From Leptodactylus fallax (lineage: Eukaryota > Chordata > Amphibia > Anura > Leptodactylidae), in NCBI GenBank assembly GCA_947044405.1, contig CAMRHE010000331.1, forward strand, positions 1,922,001-1,986,000: DNA of 64,000 bases. The letters are read 5' to 3'. Shown piece by piece: positions 1-9,131 of the stretch. Each line of letters opens with the position of its first letter. Position 1 is the first letter of the stretch. The notes below the pieces were generated by a model. That model saw only the letters and a program-made list of their open reading frames with translations. It ran no database searches and had not been told where the DNA came from. Made by a program: the position numbers and the translations under genes.

Positions 1-227
1 TAGAAACTGATCTGGGTGTATAAATGGCAATTTTCTATGCTGAATGAATGTATGAATGTTTGAGTAATGAGATCTACCAGGAAAAGGTATCCATGTTAGT
101 GACAGCAGCCACAACCAGTTACTGACACTACAAGTGTAAAATTTATATAGAAGTCCCACAAAATATCAATAGAGATTGATTTTTGAGATTATTTTAAAAA
201 TAGTAAAATCCTTTTTATTTATCACAG
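1..227 (+). other. Intron 5 end preceding zinc-finger exon A
   Basis: This stretch matches the end of intron 5 in copies B (about 25390-25600, reverse strand), D (48460-48682) and E (63750-63923). It ends in a pyrimidine-rich run and CACAG, the acceptor of the finger exon. No coding signal is seen. The five upstream exons of copy A must lie left of the window. Confidence 0.75.
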
Positions 228-1564
228 ATGACTGTACCAGGAGCTCGGAGGGACATCTGATATCTACAGATTATAAAGCAGAAGATCATGGTATCACACA
301 AGATCCATATGGAGAACATGTCATTACCCCAGATATACCCTCAGCCCTTCACAGCAAAGATCTATCATCTGATCCTGATAAACAGGCCCTATCTTCTGAT
401 TCATCACAGACTGTGAAGGAAAAGAAAAGTCACCATAGTGGTGTTGTACATCAGAGAACTCACACAGGGGAGAAGCCATTTTCATGTTCAGAATGTGGTA
501 AATGTTTTACTTATAACTCAGAGCTTGTTAGACATCAAAGAATTCACACAGGAGAGAAGCCATTTTCATGTTCAGAATGTGGGAAATGTTTTACTTATAA
601 CGCAGAGCTTGTTAGACATCAAAGAATTCACACAGGAGAGAAGCCATATTCATGTTCAGAATGTGGGAAATGTTTTACTTATAACTCAGAGCTTGTTAAA
701 CATCAAAGAATTCACACAGGAGAGAAGCCATATTCATGTTCAGAATGTGGGAAATGTTTTGCAGAGAAATCGACTCTTGTTAAACACCAAAGGACTCACA
801 CAGGAGAGAAGCCATATTCATGTTCAAAATGTGGGAAATGTTATGCTGGTAAATCAGATCTTGTTAAACATCAAAGAACTCACACAGGAGAGAAGCTATT
901 TTCATGTTCAGAATGTGGGAAAGGTTTTACTCTGAAGTCATGTCTTGTCAAACATCATAAGACTCACATAGTGGAAAAGCCATATTCATGTTCTGAATGT
1001 GGGAAATATTTTACTCAGCAAACAGATCTTGATATACACCAAAGAAATCACACAAGAGAGAAGCCATATTCATGTTCTGAATGTGGGAAATGTTATACAG
1101 ATAAGTCAACTCTTGTTAAACATAAAATTATTCACACAGGAGAGAAGCCATATTCATGTGCAGAATGTGGAAAATGTTATATTCGTAACTCAGAGCTTGT
1201 TTTACACCAAAGAACTCACACAGGAGAGAAGCCATATTCTTGTTCTGAATGTGGGAGATGTTTTAGTTGTAAATCAACTCTTGTTGAACATAAAATAATT
1301 CACACAGGAGAGAAGCCATATTCATGTTTTGAATGTCGGAGATGTTTTAGATGTAAATCAACTCTTATTGACCATCAGAGAACTCACACAGGAGAGAAGC
1401 CATTTGCATGTTCTGAATGTAACAAATGTTTTGCACATAAATCAACTCTTGTTGACCATCAGAGAACTCACACAGGAGAGAAGCCATATTCTTGTTCAAA
1501 ATGTGACAAACGTTTTGCACATAAATCAACTCTTGCTAAACATAAAAGAACTCACACAGGATAA
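228..1564 (+). CDS. KRAB-like C2H2 zinc-finger protein, terminal exon (copy A, 13 fingers)
   Basis: This is the last coding exon of an amphibian multi-finger C2H2 protein, a family of nuclear DNA-binding, mostly repressor-type factors. The exon starts after the CACAG acceptor at 223-227 and is read in phase 1. Upstream in-frame codons to 176 are intronic. The first 75 or so residues are an acidic/serine spacer ([15 protein letters not shown]...) and a half finger without cysteines (VVHQRTH). Then come 13 complete C2H2 fingers with TGEKP linkers. Linkers after fingers 6 and 7 are altered (IVEKP, TREKP). Fingers 1-3 (helices YNSEL, YNAEL, YNSEL) are near copies, a sign of recent internal duplication. 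The frame ends with TAA inside the linker after finger 13, and finger remnants continue beyond it, so the array was once longer. It is the longest intact finger array in the window. Whether it is expressed cannot be judged because its KRAB-like exons are off the edge. Confidence 0.9.
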
Positions 1565-1815
1565 GAGCCATATTCCTATTCAGAATGGTGAAAGTGTTTT
1601 GCCTGTAGGGGTCTTTTCACACTAATTTTCTGTCCATGTGCTATTCGTGAGAAATATAGGACATAACATGGACTCATTGTAAGCAATGGGGCCATTCACA
1701 CATTTGTTATGTGTATTTTGTTTTGTTAACAAAATTATGTTATGGACTATTTTCTTTCTCATTTCTCTCCTCGTCTCGGGCATTCTACATGGACATCATT
1801 TCTGTGCTGTCCTTC

Positions 1816-1846
<31 letters not shown>

Positions 1847-2290
1847 TTTGCTTGGTGACGGTACATGTAAATACACGAGGATATACAACGCCTGTTCTTT
1901 TTCAGTCCACAAAATGGATAGTTAGCGTCAATCCATTCTTAGACATCACACAGGAAGAAGCCAAATTATTATAACCAATTCATCTTTAATTACACATCAA
2001 AAACTTTCAGGAAAAAAAATTTTCATATCTAGATTGTGAAAATTATTTTTATGCACCGTTACATCTGAAAGAGGTTGTTACACAAATATTGTATGTTTTT
2101 AAATTATGTAAGGTAATGATTAAAATACATATGTATAGCGCCCCCTGCTGTTAGATTTGTTTCTTGCTCATTCACCTCAGTAACAGTTGGAAAGTGGACG
2201 ACCATCTCCTCCTCTAACAAGCAGAGAAGACAGTGTTGTCAGTGTCTCAGAGCTTTTCTGTACATGGGATCCCTCTAACCAGAGTACAAT
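1565..2290 (+). other. 3' region of copy A with finger remnant and MITE arm
   Basis: Just after the stop a degenerate finger remnant (KCFACRG) runs into one arm of a foldback MITE at about 1611-1690 (TTTTCACACTA...). A poly-T run lies at 1815-1838. Segments at 1850-2300 are shared with the 3' regions of copies B, C and D, including a GCGCCCCCTGCTG stretch near 2140 and a duplicated block ending in CTCTAACCAG. No separate gene is supported. The short frames here are in untranslated or repeat sequence. Confidence 0.6.
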
Positions 2291-2416
2291 CGTTGGTTAT
2301 GTTGTTAATCTGTTTTCCCTTAGTCCTAACAGCGGCACAATATGGGGAATTTCTGTCCCTTTGTGCTGATGGGACAGGCGGGAGGGAGGATCCTCTCGCA
2401 TTATAGCACTCAATAC

Positions 2417-2742
2417 TTAATGCCCAAAGGCCATGGCCTCTGAGCTTTGCACAATTAACCTACAATGTCTTACAAAGGTTAGCTGGGAGCCCCAAGAGAC
2501 AGCAGCACATATTTGCTCAAGAGGAATAGAATGATTTTCCAATAAAGAGACAGAGACAACCCTGGTTGACACCTTGAAACCATTGTTCCTTTCAGAAATG
2601 TTGATTAGAAGGTTCTCCGACCTAAAGGATCTTGTGTGTTGGAGATAGACTTGTAGGTATCTCACCAAGTCTAAAGAGTGGAGTGGAAAGAAAATTGGTA
2701 AAGAGACTACCTGATTGATATTAGCCCAGGAGGGCACCTTAG
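2417..2742 (-). pseudogene. DIRS tyrosine recombinase, C-terminal fragment
   Basis: The minus-strand frame ends with the typical DIRS recombinase C-terminus: a segment with SIPLEQICAAVSWGS followed by TFVRHCRL. In the family this last block normally carries the catalytic tyrosine (FVR-x-Y-x-L). Here the codon is TGT (Cys) near 2464-2466. The related fragment at 50677-51160 has Cys at the same place. A stretch between LINISERNNGF and STRVVS is also shorter than in that copy, so about 40 residues are deleted. The fragment cannot encode an active recombinase as written. Confidence 0.7.
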
Positions 2743-2769
2743 GATTGAATCCAGGGAGGATCCTTAAGG

Positions 2770-2982
2770 CTGAGGCCCCATGTTGCGGAAACGCAGCTTT
2801 TTTTGTTGCAGGTTTTGCTGCATTTTTTTGAGCCAAAGCCAGGAGTGGATTGAGCAAAAGGTAGAAGTATTAGAACTTTCTATATATTTCCCACTCCTTT
2901 TGTAGCCACTCCTAGGTTTGCCTCAAAACAACGCAGCAAAATCTGCAAAAAAAAGCTGCGTTTCCGCAACGTGGGGCCTCAG
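2770..2982. mobile_element. hAT-like MITE with 8-bp target duplication
   Basis: A 213-bp element begins CTGAGGCCCCATGTTGCGG and ends CCGCAACGTGGGGCCTCAG. The termini are inverted repeats with one mismatch in this part, and the inverted pairing continues inward for about 20 more bases. It is flanked on both sides by CCTTAAGG (2762-2769 and 2983-2990), an 8-bp duplication as expected for hAT transposons. It carries no coding capacity. The flanking DIRS sequence is itself inverted on the right side (see findings). Confidence 0.75.
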
Positions 2983-3441
2983 CCTTAAGGATCCTCCCTG
3001 GATTCAAGCCTAAAGGGTTTTTTACAAGGTAGTCTTGTAAGCCAGAATCTTGAGATCCACGTCCTCCAGAGGTTCAAAACAACTGCTTTGCGCCCAAAGG
3101 TGCTTTTTCAAGCCTCACATATGCTGCTATGAAGCAAAAACATTAGGCATTTATATAGGTTCCCCTTTAAAACATCAGCCAATAGCAAGGCAATCTCTGG
3201 GGTTGAAGGGGAGAACAGCCACTGATGTGCCAGAATTTTCCCTCTGGCCCCCGCAGTAAGACTTGCCCTCAATCGGACCAGAAGGAGAACTATGCTTGCT
3301 CTCCTACTTTATGTTTGTTGTTTAAGTGAATACATTCATTATGGGCAGAAAGAGCTGCATCCTGCACCTTTAGGATGGCAGGGCTAAGACTTTTATTCAG
3401 AAGGTAGAAAGTTCAGTAGAACCCCAGTTGGAGGATTAGAA

Positions 3442-3960
3442 CTATTGGCTCATTGTCTGGAGCACCAATCCTAGAAGACGTTGCCTATTCTTAATTAGCT
3501 TCTGTTGGTAGATTCGGCTCTGGATGGACTGGTCAAACTCCAGGCTGTCAGGTTGAATCTTCTCAGATCCTGGCAACTCTGAGTTCCCTGAGAGACCAGG
3601 TTCTGGATTAGGGGAAGTCTCCAATAAATTCCTCGACTCATCTCATTGAGTCGGGAAAGCCAAGCTTTTTTCGGCCAGAACGGTATGATGGTAATTACTG
3701 TGGCTTGGTCCTGTCTGACTTTCATCAATACCCTTGGTATCATAGAAAGTGGAGGGAAGAAGTAGACCAGCCTTAAGCTCCACGAGATGGACAGGGCATC
3801 CACTGCCAAGGGATTGTCCTCCTGATATAGGGAACAGAACGTCTACACGTTGGCGTTGAGTCTGGTCGCCATGAGGTCTACTTCCAGGAGACCCTACTTC
3901 AGGGTGATGTGAAGGAAGATCTCCTGACTGAGAGATCATTCTCCAGACACCATGAGGCAT
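3442..3960 (-). pseudogene. DIRS RNase H end to recombinase N-terminus (frameshifted)
   Basis: Overlapping minus-strand frames continue the polyprotein downstream of RNase H. Recognisable blocks are EVGSPGSRPHGD in a shifted frame, LAVDALSISW-type sequence, a block with MIPRVLMKVRQDQA, and IIPFWPKKAW. The same blocks occur in DIRS-C (40762-41251) and DIRS-3 (52798-53218). The frame changes at least twice, so the region is a relic. 2983-3441 holds further DIRS sequence without a usable frame. Confidence 0.6.
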
Positions 3961-4916
3961 CGATTAAACTGGTCCGCTAGTATGTTCAGGGACCCTTTGA
4001 TTTGAACAGCGGACAGATGGGTCAGATTTTTTTCTGTCCAAGTGAAAATCAGATTGGTCTCTCTCAGTAGAGATAGGGATCTGGTGCCTCCCTGCTTGTT
4101 CAAATACAGGACGGTCATCATATTGTCTGACCAGACTTTTACAGCTTTCCCGCTGAGGAGAGGAGCAAAATGGAGAAGTGCCAGGCTAACTGCTCTGAGT
4201 TCTCTCCAATTGGATGACATGACTTTCTCCAGAATGTTCCAAGTTCCCTGAACAGGTATCTTATTTAGTTGAGCTCCCCATCCGGAGAGAGATGCATCTG
4301 TGGTCAACTTGGTCTTGTGAGGTTGGACCGTGGACATCCTGGCTTTCAGATGGATCCACCATCTGAGGGAAAGATGGGTCTTGAGAGAAGGTCTGATGGT
4401 TCTGTCGAGACTCAGTGGGATGTGGTTCCAAACTTCTAGAATCTCCTTCTGGAGAGGATGCATGTGCCATAATGCCCAAGGGACTTCTTCGGCTGCCGCT
4501 GACATGAGATCTAGAACCTTCATGGCAGTTCTGATGGAAACCTGCCGAGTCCGGAGCGGATAACGGGATGCTCTGATTATTTTCTCTTTCCTCAGAGGAA
4601 GTAAAGAAATTTTCATTTGGTCAGAATCAAGGATCAAGCCCAGAAACTTCCGTGTGGAATGTATAATATCCGACTTCTCCCAGTTTATGACCCAGCCTAG
4701 ACAATAGAGAAAAAACACAGCCTTCTGCAGATTTTGAAGCCGGATGTCTTTTGACTGAGCCTTTATCAGCCAGTCATCCAGGTATGGCAAAATAAACAGA
4801 CCCTGAAGCCTGAGTGCCACAGCTACCGGAGCCACCACCTTGGTGAAAGTGTGGGGAGCAGCGGAGATGCCAAAATGCAGTACCATGAACTGAAATTGTC
4901 TTGTGTGCCCGGACAA
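3936..4916 (-). pseudogene. DIRS reverse transcriptase and RNase H
   Basis: This 326-codon minus-strand frame starts in the RT fingers/palm. Residues about 11-25 read MVLHFGISAAPHTFT, and the catalytic box is PYLDDWLIKA at about residues 43-52. The thumb region and an RNase H domain follow, with TTDASLSGWGAQL, SNWRELRAV and SDNMMTVLYLNKQGG. These are the standard DIRS landmarks. The upstream part of RT lies in other frames to the right and is interrupted by the LTR at 5026-5682, so this is not a complete polyprotein. It is the best preserved RT of the three DIRS copies here. Confidence 0.8.
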
Positions 4917-5025
4917 TCACCGCAATCCTCAAGTATTTTCTGTGAGGAGGATACACAGGGATGTGTAAATATGCATCCTTCATGTCCAGAATCACAAGGA
5001 CAATGCCGGGCTACAGAAACACAGT

Positions 5026-5682
5026 TGCAACATCCTTGTCCATTCAGACTTCTGCGCCATCCTCTGGCCGCATGGTACAGCACAGGAGGTGTATCCACTT
5101 ATGAGCCCCTGCTCCTGGGCCTCTTGTTGTATTCTGTTTTAGCCCAGTTGAGAGTTTCTTTCAGTGTATTAGCCCAGCCAGTACTCTGAGTTCCCTCTGG
5201 TTCTCTAAGAGTTAACATTAGTTGCTCTGTGATTGACATCTTACTTTCCAATCACGTCTGGGGCGGGATCCCGGGCTTTCCATATACGGCCCATTAGTCC
5301 ACATATGGGTACTTGCTATTAGTCTCTTAGAGCGTGCTAGCGTATTACTGTTTCTCTGATTTCTATATTCTTACCTTTGCTTTGACCTCTTGACTATTCT
5401 TCTGCATTCCGATTTTGAACCTAGTTGCCCGTCTGGTTCTGACCCCTTGGCTAGTTTGACCTCTCATTCTTGTTGTTTGTCTTGTCTGTGTCTTGTGTTT
5501 GCAGTTGTGACATAGGAAGGGACCGTCGCCCAATTGTCCTCTACCGCTTAGGGTAGCTGAGGCAAGCAGGTAGGGACTTCGGGGAGGGTCTAGCATCAGG
5601 GCTCACTGTCTCCGTCTTCCCCCTTATTTCCAGGTTCCAGCAGCAGCTACAGGGGAATTGCTTAATGGGCAATTCCCTAACA
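5026..5682. mobile_element. Solo LTR-like insertion in DIRS-1
   Basis: A 657-bp segment starting TG and ending CA interrupts the DIRS reading region. It is flanked by ACAGT (5021-5025) and GCAGT (5683-5687), a 5-bp duplication with one mismatch. The uninterrupted DIRS sequence can be read in DIRS-3 near 55070-55090. It has no coding frame of its own that I can support. A lone LTR left by recombination is the simplest reading. Confidence 0.6.
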
Positions 5683-6149
5683 GCAGTTACTGATTTTATG
5701 GTTTCCATCCGAAAACATTTTTTCCGAAGGAAGCGGTTTACGTATCTTAAATCTATGATCACTCTCCAGTCTCTCGATGGTTTGGGCACCAGGAAGACTG
5801 TAGAGTAGACTCCCAAACATTCTTCTGACTGAAGAACCTCTTGTAAGGCACCTTTTTAAAGATATTTCAGGATGGAACTTTCTAATACAGACTACTTCTG
5901 TGCAGGAAGTAAACGGGTCTTTGCGAATTTGTCCTGAGGCGGATGACAGAAGTCAACCACATATCCCCACTGTATTACATGTGTTTTCCTGCCAGGCGGT
6001 AAAAAAATGGAAAAGGGGTCCTTCGACAGGAATAATGGCCACTGTAGTAGGAATACTGGCGGTGTCAAAAATCGGCTTTCTCTTGTCTCCATCCTTGGAG
6101 AACTTATGTCCAGATTCCCTGGCTTGAAATCTGACAGACTCTGGACTAC

Positions 6150-6793
6150 CACAAAAATATTGGGGTGAAGCAGCAATGACAGCCACTTATTTGCAAAACA
6201 GACTCTTTTCTAGAACAATGGAGAAAACTCCATATGAACTGTTGCACAATGAGAAGCCGAATGTAAAACATTGAAGAGTTTTTGGATGCAAGGCGTTCAT
6301 CTACATTCCAGAAGAAAAACGCACCAAACTCCAAAACAGAGCATTTGAAGACGTCTTTGTTGGATACAGTGACAATGTTAAGGGTTATAGAATCCTAAAT
6401 CACAAAACTGACAAGGTTACCATTAGCAACAGCATAACTTTTGTTGAAGATGTGAGAGACAATGTAATGACAGAGGAAGAAAGAACAGAAGAAGTGAGCG
6501 CAGAATCAGTAATGAAGAACAGACACAACCAAGCTCATTCACAGAACCAAGATGCTCGATGAGAGAGAATAAAGGTAAACCACCTGTACGTCTCTCATAC
6601 AAGGCAAGCACTGCCAGTGCTAATGAACCTGCAACTTGGGAAGACATATCTCAGCTTTCAGAAGGGGAATCCAGTAAATGGATAAAGGCTGCAAAGGAAG
6701 AGATAAAATCCATGCATGACACTAAAACATGGACACTCACAGAACTACCACCTGGAAGGAAATCCATAGGTTGTAAATGGATTTTCAAAGTCC
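6150..6793 (+). pseudogene. Ty1/copia polyprotein fragment (integrase C-terminus to RT start)
   Basis: The plus strand encodes the copia integrase C-terminal region: YWGEAAMTATYLQNR, then KTPYELLHNEKPNV, then VFGCKAFIY and FVGYSDNVKGYRI. The hinge to reverse transcriptase follows, with W-x2-A-x3-E (KWIKAAKEEIKS), TWTLTELPPG and IGCKWIFK. A TGA at about 6269-6271 interrupts the frame just before RVFGC, and a frame change near 6550 separates the RT part. The fragment begins at the DIRS-1 boundary and stops abruptly where the L1 sequence starts. Protease, the integrase core and most of RT are absent. Confidence 0.85.
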
Positions 6794-7642
6794 TCCCTGT
6801 GAGAGCCGCCATCTTGGGGCCTGCTTCCCACAGCGCTGGCAGCGAAGAAGATGTCGGCCTTCATTCATTCTGCATCCACCGCCACACATAGCGCTGCCGG
6901 CACCTGTTCCACCCGCCGGCTGTGAAGTGCACCCTCCAGACCCTGCAACGCTGAGCCGCCATCTTGAGGCCTACTCAGGCTACCGGTCTACATCCTTCTG
7001 GCCTGCATTAGTATTAGGAGGTGAGCCTTCCAGGGCACTGCTGCTACCTATAGACTTAACCAGTCCTCAGCTAACTCCTCCTGTCAGGGCCTGTGGTAGG
7101 GGGAAGGGAGTGCTGAGCCCCTAAACCAACATCAGGGGGGGGGCTCCTCACCTTCCCCTGCTTTGTGCACGTATTCCCTGCGGCCTATACTGTCCTGGAG
7201 AGGGCCCTTACCTATACTGCATTTCTCCTATTTGCTGAACTTTTACTTACTCAATTTACAGAGGTGGCGGGGTTAGTGCTGAGACCCTATGCAAACACCA
7301 GGGGGACTCCTCACCCCGCCTCTATCTCTCTCCCCCATCTGGAGAGGGCGCATACCAGCATCACCAATTACTGGCCCTGCTCACCTGGCTCTGTCCGCAT
7401 GCCTGTGGTCCCTCACCATGATTAAATAGTCCTGACAAGACGTTCGCCTATAGCGGCTCACCGCTCACCTGTATGCCGCCACACTCTAATGGTTTTGGAT
7501 TCCTGCTGATATTTCTCTGGAGCTGACAGACCCTCTGGTGGCCGTGACACTTCCCTCAGCACACACTATCTGCCTTACCTGCCTCTGGTCTCTATAACGG
7601 ACCACCTTACTCCTCTTTCTGTCCTACCATACCACCGCAACC

Positions 7643-8774
7643 ATGTCTAGGAAGAAGTCCTCATCTTCTGGCGTCCCCAGGAAATTAACTGAGTTCTTCG
7701 CCCATCAAGCCCCAGATCACTCGTCCTCACACGACACTGCTCCTTGTTCTTCAAGCAGGTCTGTGGCTTTATCTCAAGACTCTGTGGGACCTGAGGAAGT
7801 GACTATTTCTTCTACTGATGTCTCACATTCTGCTACAGACGACGGTAAGAGGGGTCCAAGCGTATCTCCGACTGAATCTCATGCTAGCAAAGGACCGGCC
7901 CGTAAAAAGAATAGCCGGGCTCAGGTTGCTGCGGCCGATGCTGCCTCTCTGATTGACCACACTGACATCTCCGACTTCCCAGCATCGTCAGACCCGGTCA
8001 CCTAGGATACCCTGACACTATGACAGTCGGACATTAACAAAAGTGTGTCCTCCCTAGTTGGCAAGCTGCAACATAATATCGATGCTCTAGGGGAAAGAAC
8101 TGACCATATTGAGCGTAAGATGGAGGAGTTCACCACTGCCCAAAATGAGCTGATGGATGCTCACAACACTCTGGAGGCGGAGGTGCGCTGGCTGAAGATT
8201 AAAGCCACTGATTCTGAGGATCGCACTAGACACAATAACATCAAAATTTGGAGAATTCCAGAGGACACTGCATCTATTGATCTTTTGGCTTATATAAAGC
8301 TCTGTTTAAAAAGATTCTCCCCATCTCACTGAACTTGACCTCACCCTAGACGCATTGTATACCCAAAGCAGGATCAGCCCCCACAGATGTTCCCAGGATG
8401 CCCTCGTTAGGGTCCATTTTGATCACATCAAGGACTCCATCCTTGCAGAAGCTCGAAAATGTGGCACTCTCCCCGCACCCTTTTCAGCGCTCTCTCTATA
8501 TCCTGATCTGTCCGCTGCTACTATGCAGGCAAGGCGCAACCTAGCTCCTGTTTCCAAAATATTGAAAGACAATGACATACGGTACCGTTCGAGATTCCCC
8601 ACCAAGCTCCTGGTCTTCCGTAATGGTGTCACTCATTCTATACCCTCAGTGGAAATTAGCATGTCTCTTCTCCGCAGGTGGCGTCTGACGTCCGATGAGT
8701 CAGCACCTCACCCTGGTGGTCCTGGTCGCCCTCCCCAGGTATCAAAAGACTGTCATACTGTTGGAGACCCATGA
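7643..8774 (+). pseudogene. LINE ORF1 protein (L1-type RNA-binding protein), broken
   Basis: Three successive frames make up ORF1. The first (7643-8005) is a serine-rich N-terminus starting MSRKKSSSSG. The second (8045-8332) is a heptad-rich coiled coil with the L1 ORF1 signature EDRTRHNNIKIWRIPED. The third (8355-8774) carries the C-terminal RNA-binding part (RVHFDHIKDSILAEARK, TMQARRNLAPVSKIL). ORF1 proteins form trimers that coat the LINE RNA. At least two frame breaks (around 8005-8045 and 8330-8355) make it non-functional. Confidence 0.75.
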
Positions 8775-9131
8775 CGGATTTGGGATACTGGTTCTTCTCT
8801 AGTGGCTCAGGTGCCTTACAGTTCTATACGTTTGAAGCTCATGGCGAACTGTCTACTATACTGGTATCACGATTCTGAAATTGTGGTTAACTGTTGAGTA
8901 ATTTTCTTCTTTCACCCCCACAGGTTCGGCGCGTTTTGGCACTAAGATGTTATGTTTATGTTTTCTGCTTATATATACCATACGGTTCTCTATTTGGTTT
9001 GTTTGTCTTATTATGCATAGCACGTATACGTTTATACCACCTAAGTGTGTTTTTATTGCAGATCTGACTCGTCTGCCATGCTGGCGTAGACCTCGTGTGC
9101 ATAAATTAATGCCCCCCTTTATGTTATTGTC

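Larger units (their letters stand above)
2291..6135 (-). mobile_element. DIRS-type tyrosine-recombinase retrotransposon, copy 1 (decayed)
   Basis: On the minus strand, from right to left, the region encodes part of a gag-to-RT leader (5690-6135), reverse transcriptase with a YLDD box, RNase H, and the C-terminal part of a tyrosine recombinase. DIRS elements move by reverse transcription followed by recombinase-mediated integration of a circle and have no integrase. The left terminal sequence begins after CAAT at 2290, the same junction used by copies C and D. The element is broken by frameshifts and carries two later insertions: a solo LTR at 5026-5682 and a hAT-like MITE at 2770-2982. The right limit, where copia sequence begins, is approximate. 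Confidence 0.8.

Noticed and set aside
438..1625. Frames of 98-165 codons ([13 protein letters not shown] repeats) in the finger exon
   Set aside because: They are +1 frame readings of the 84-bp finger repeats of copy A; equivalent shadows occur in B and C.
5363..5596. Minus-strand frame in the DIRS-1 insertion
   Set aside because: It lies inside the LTR-like segment 5026-5682, is low in complexity and matches no family I know.
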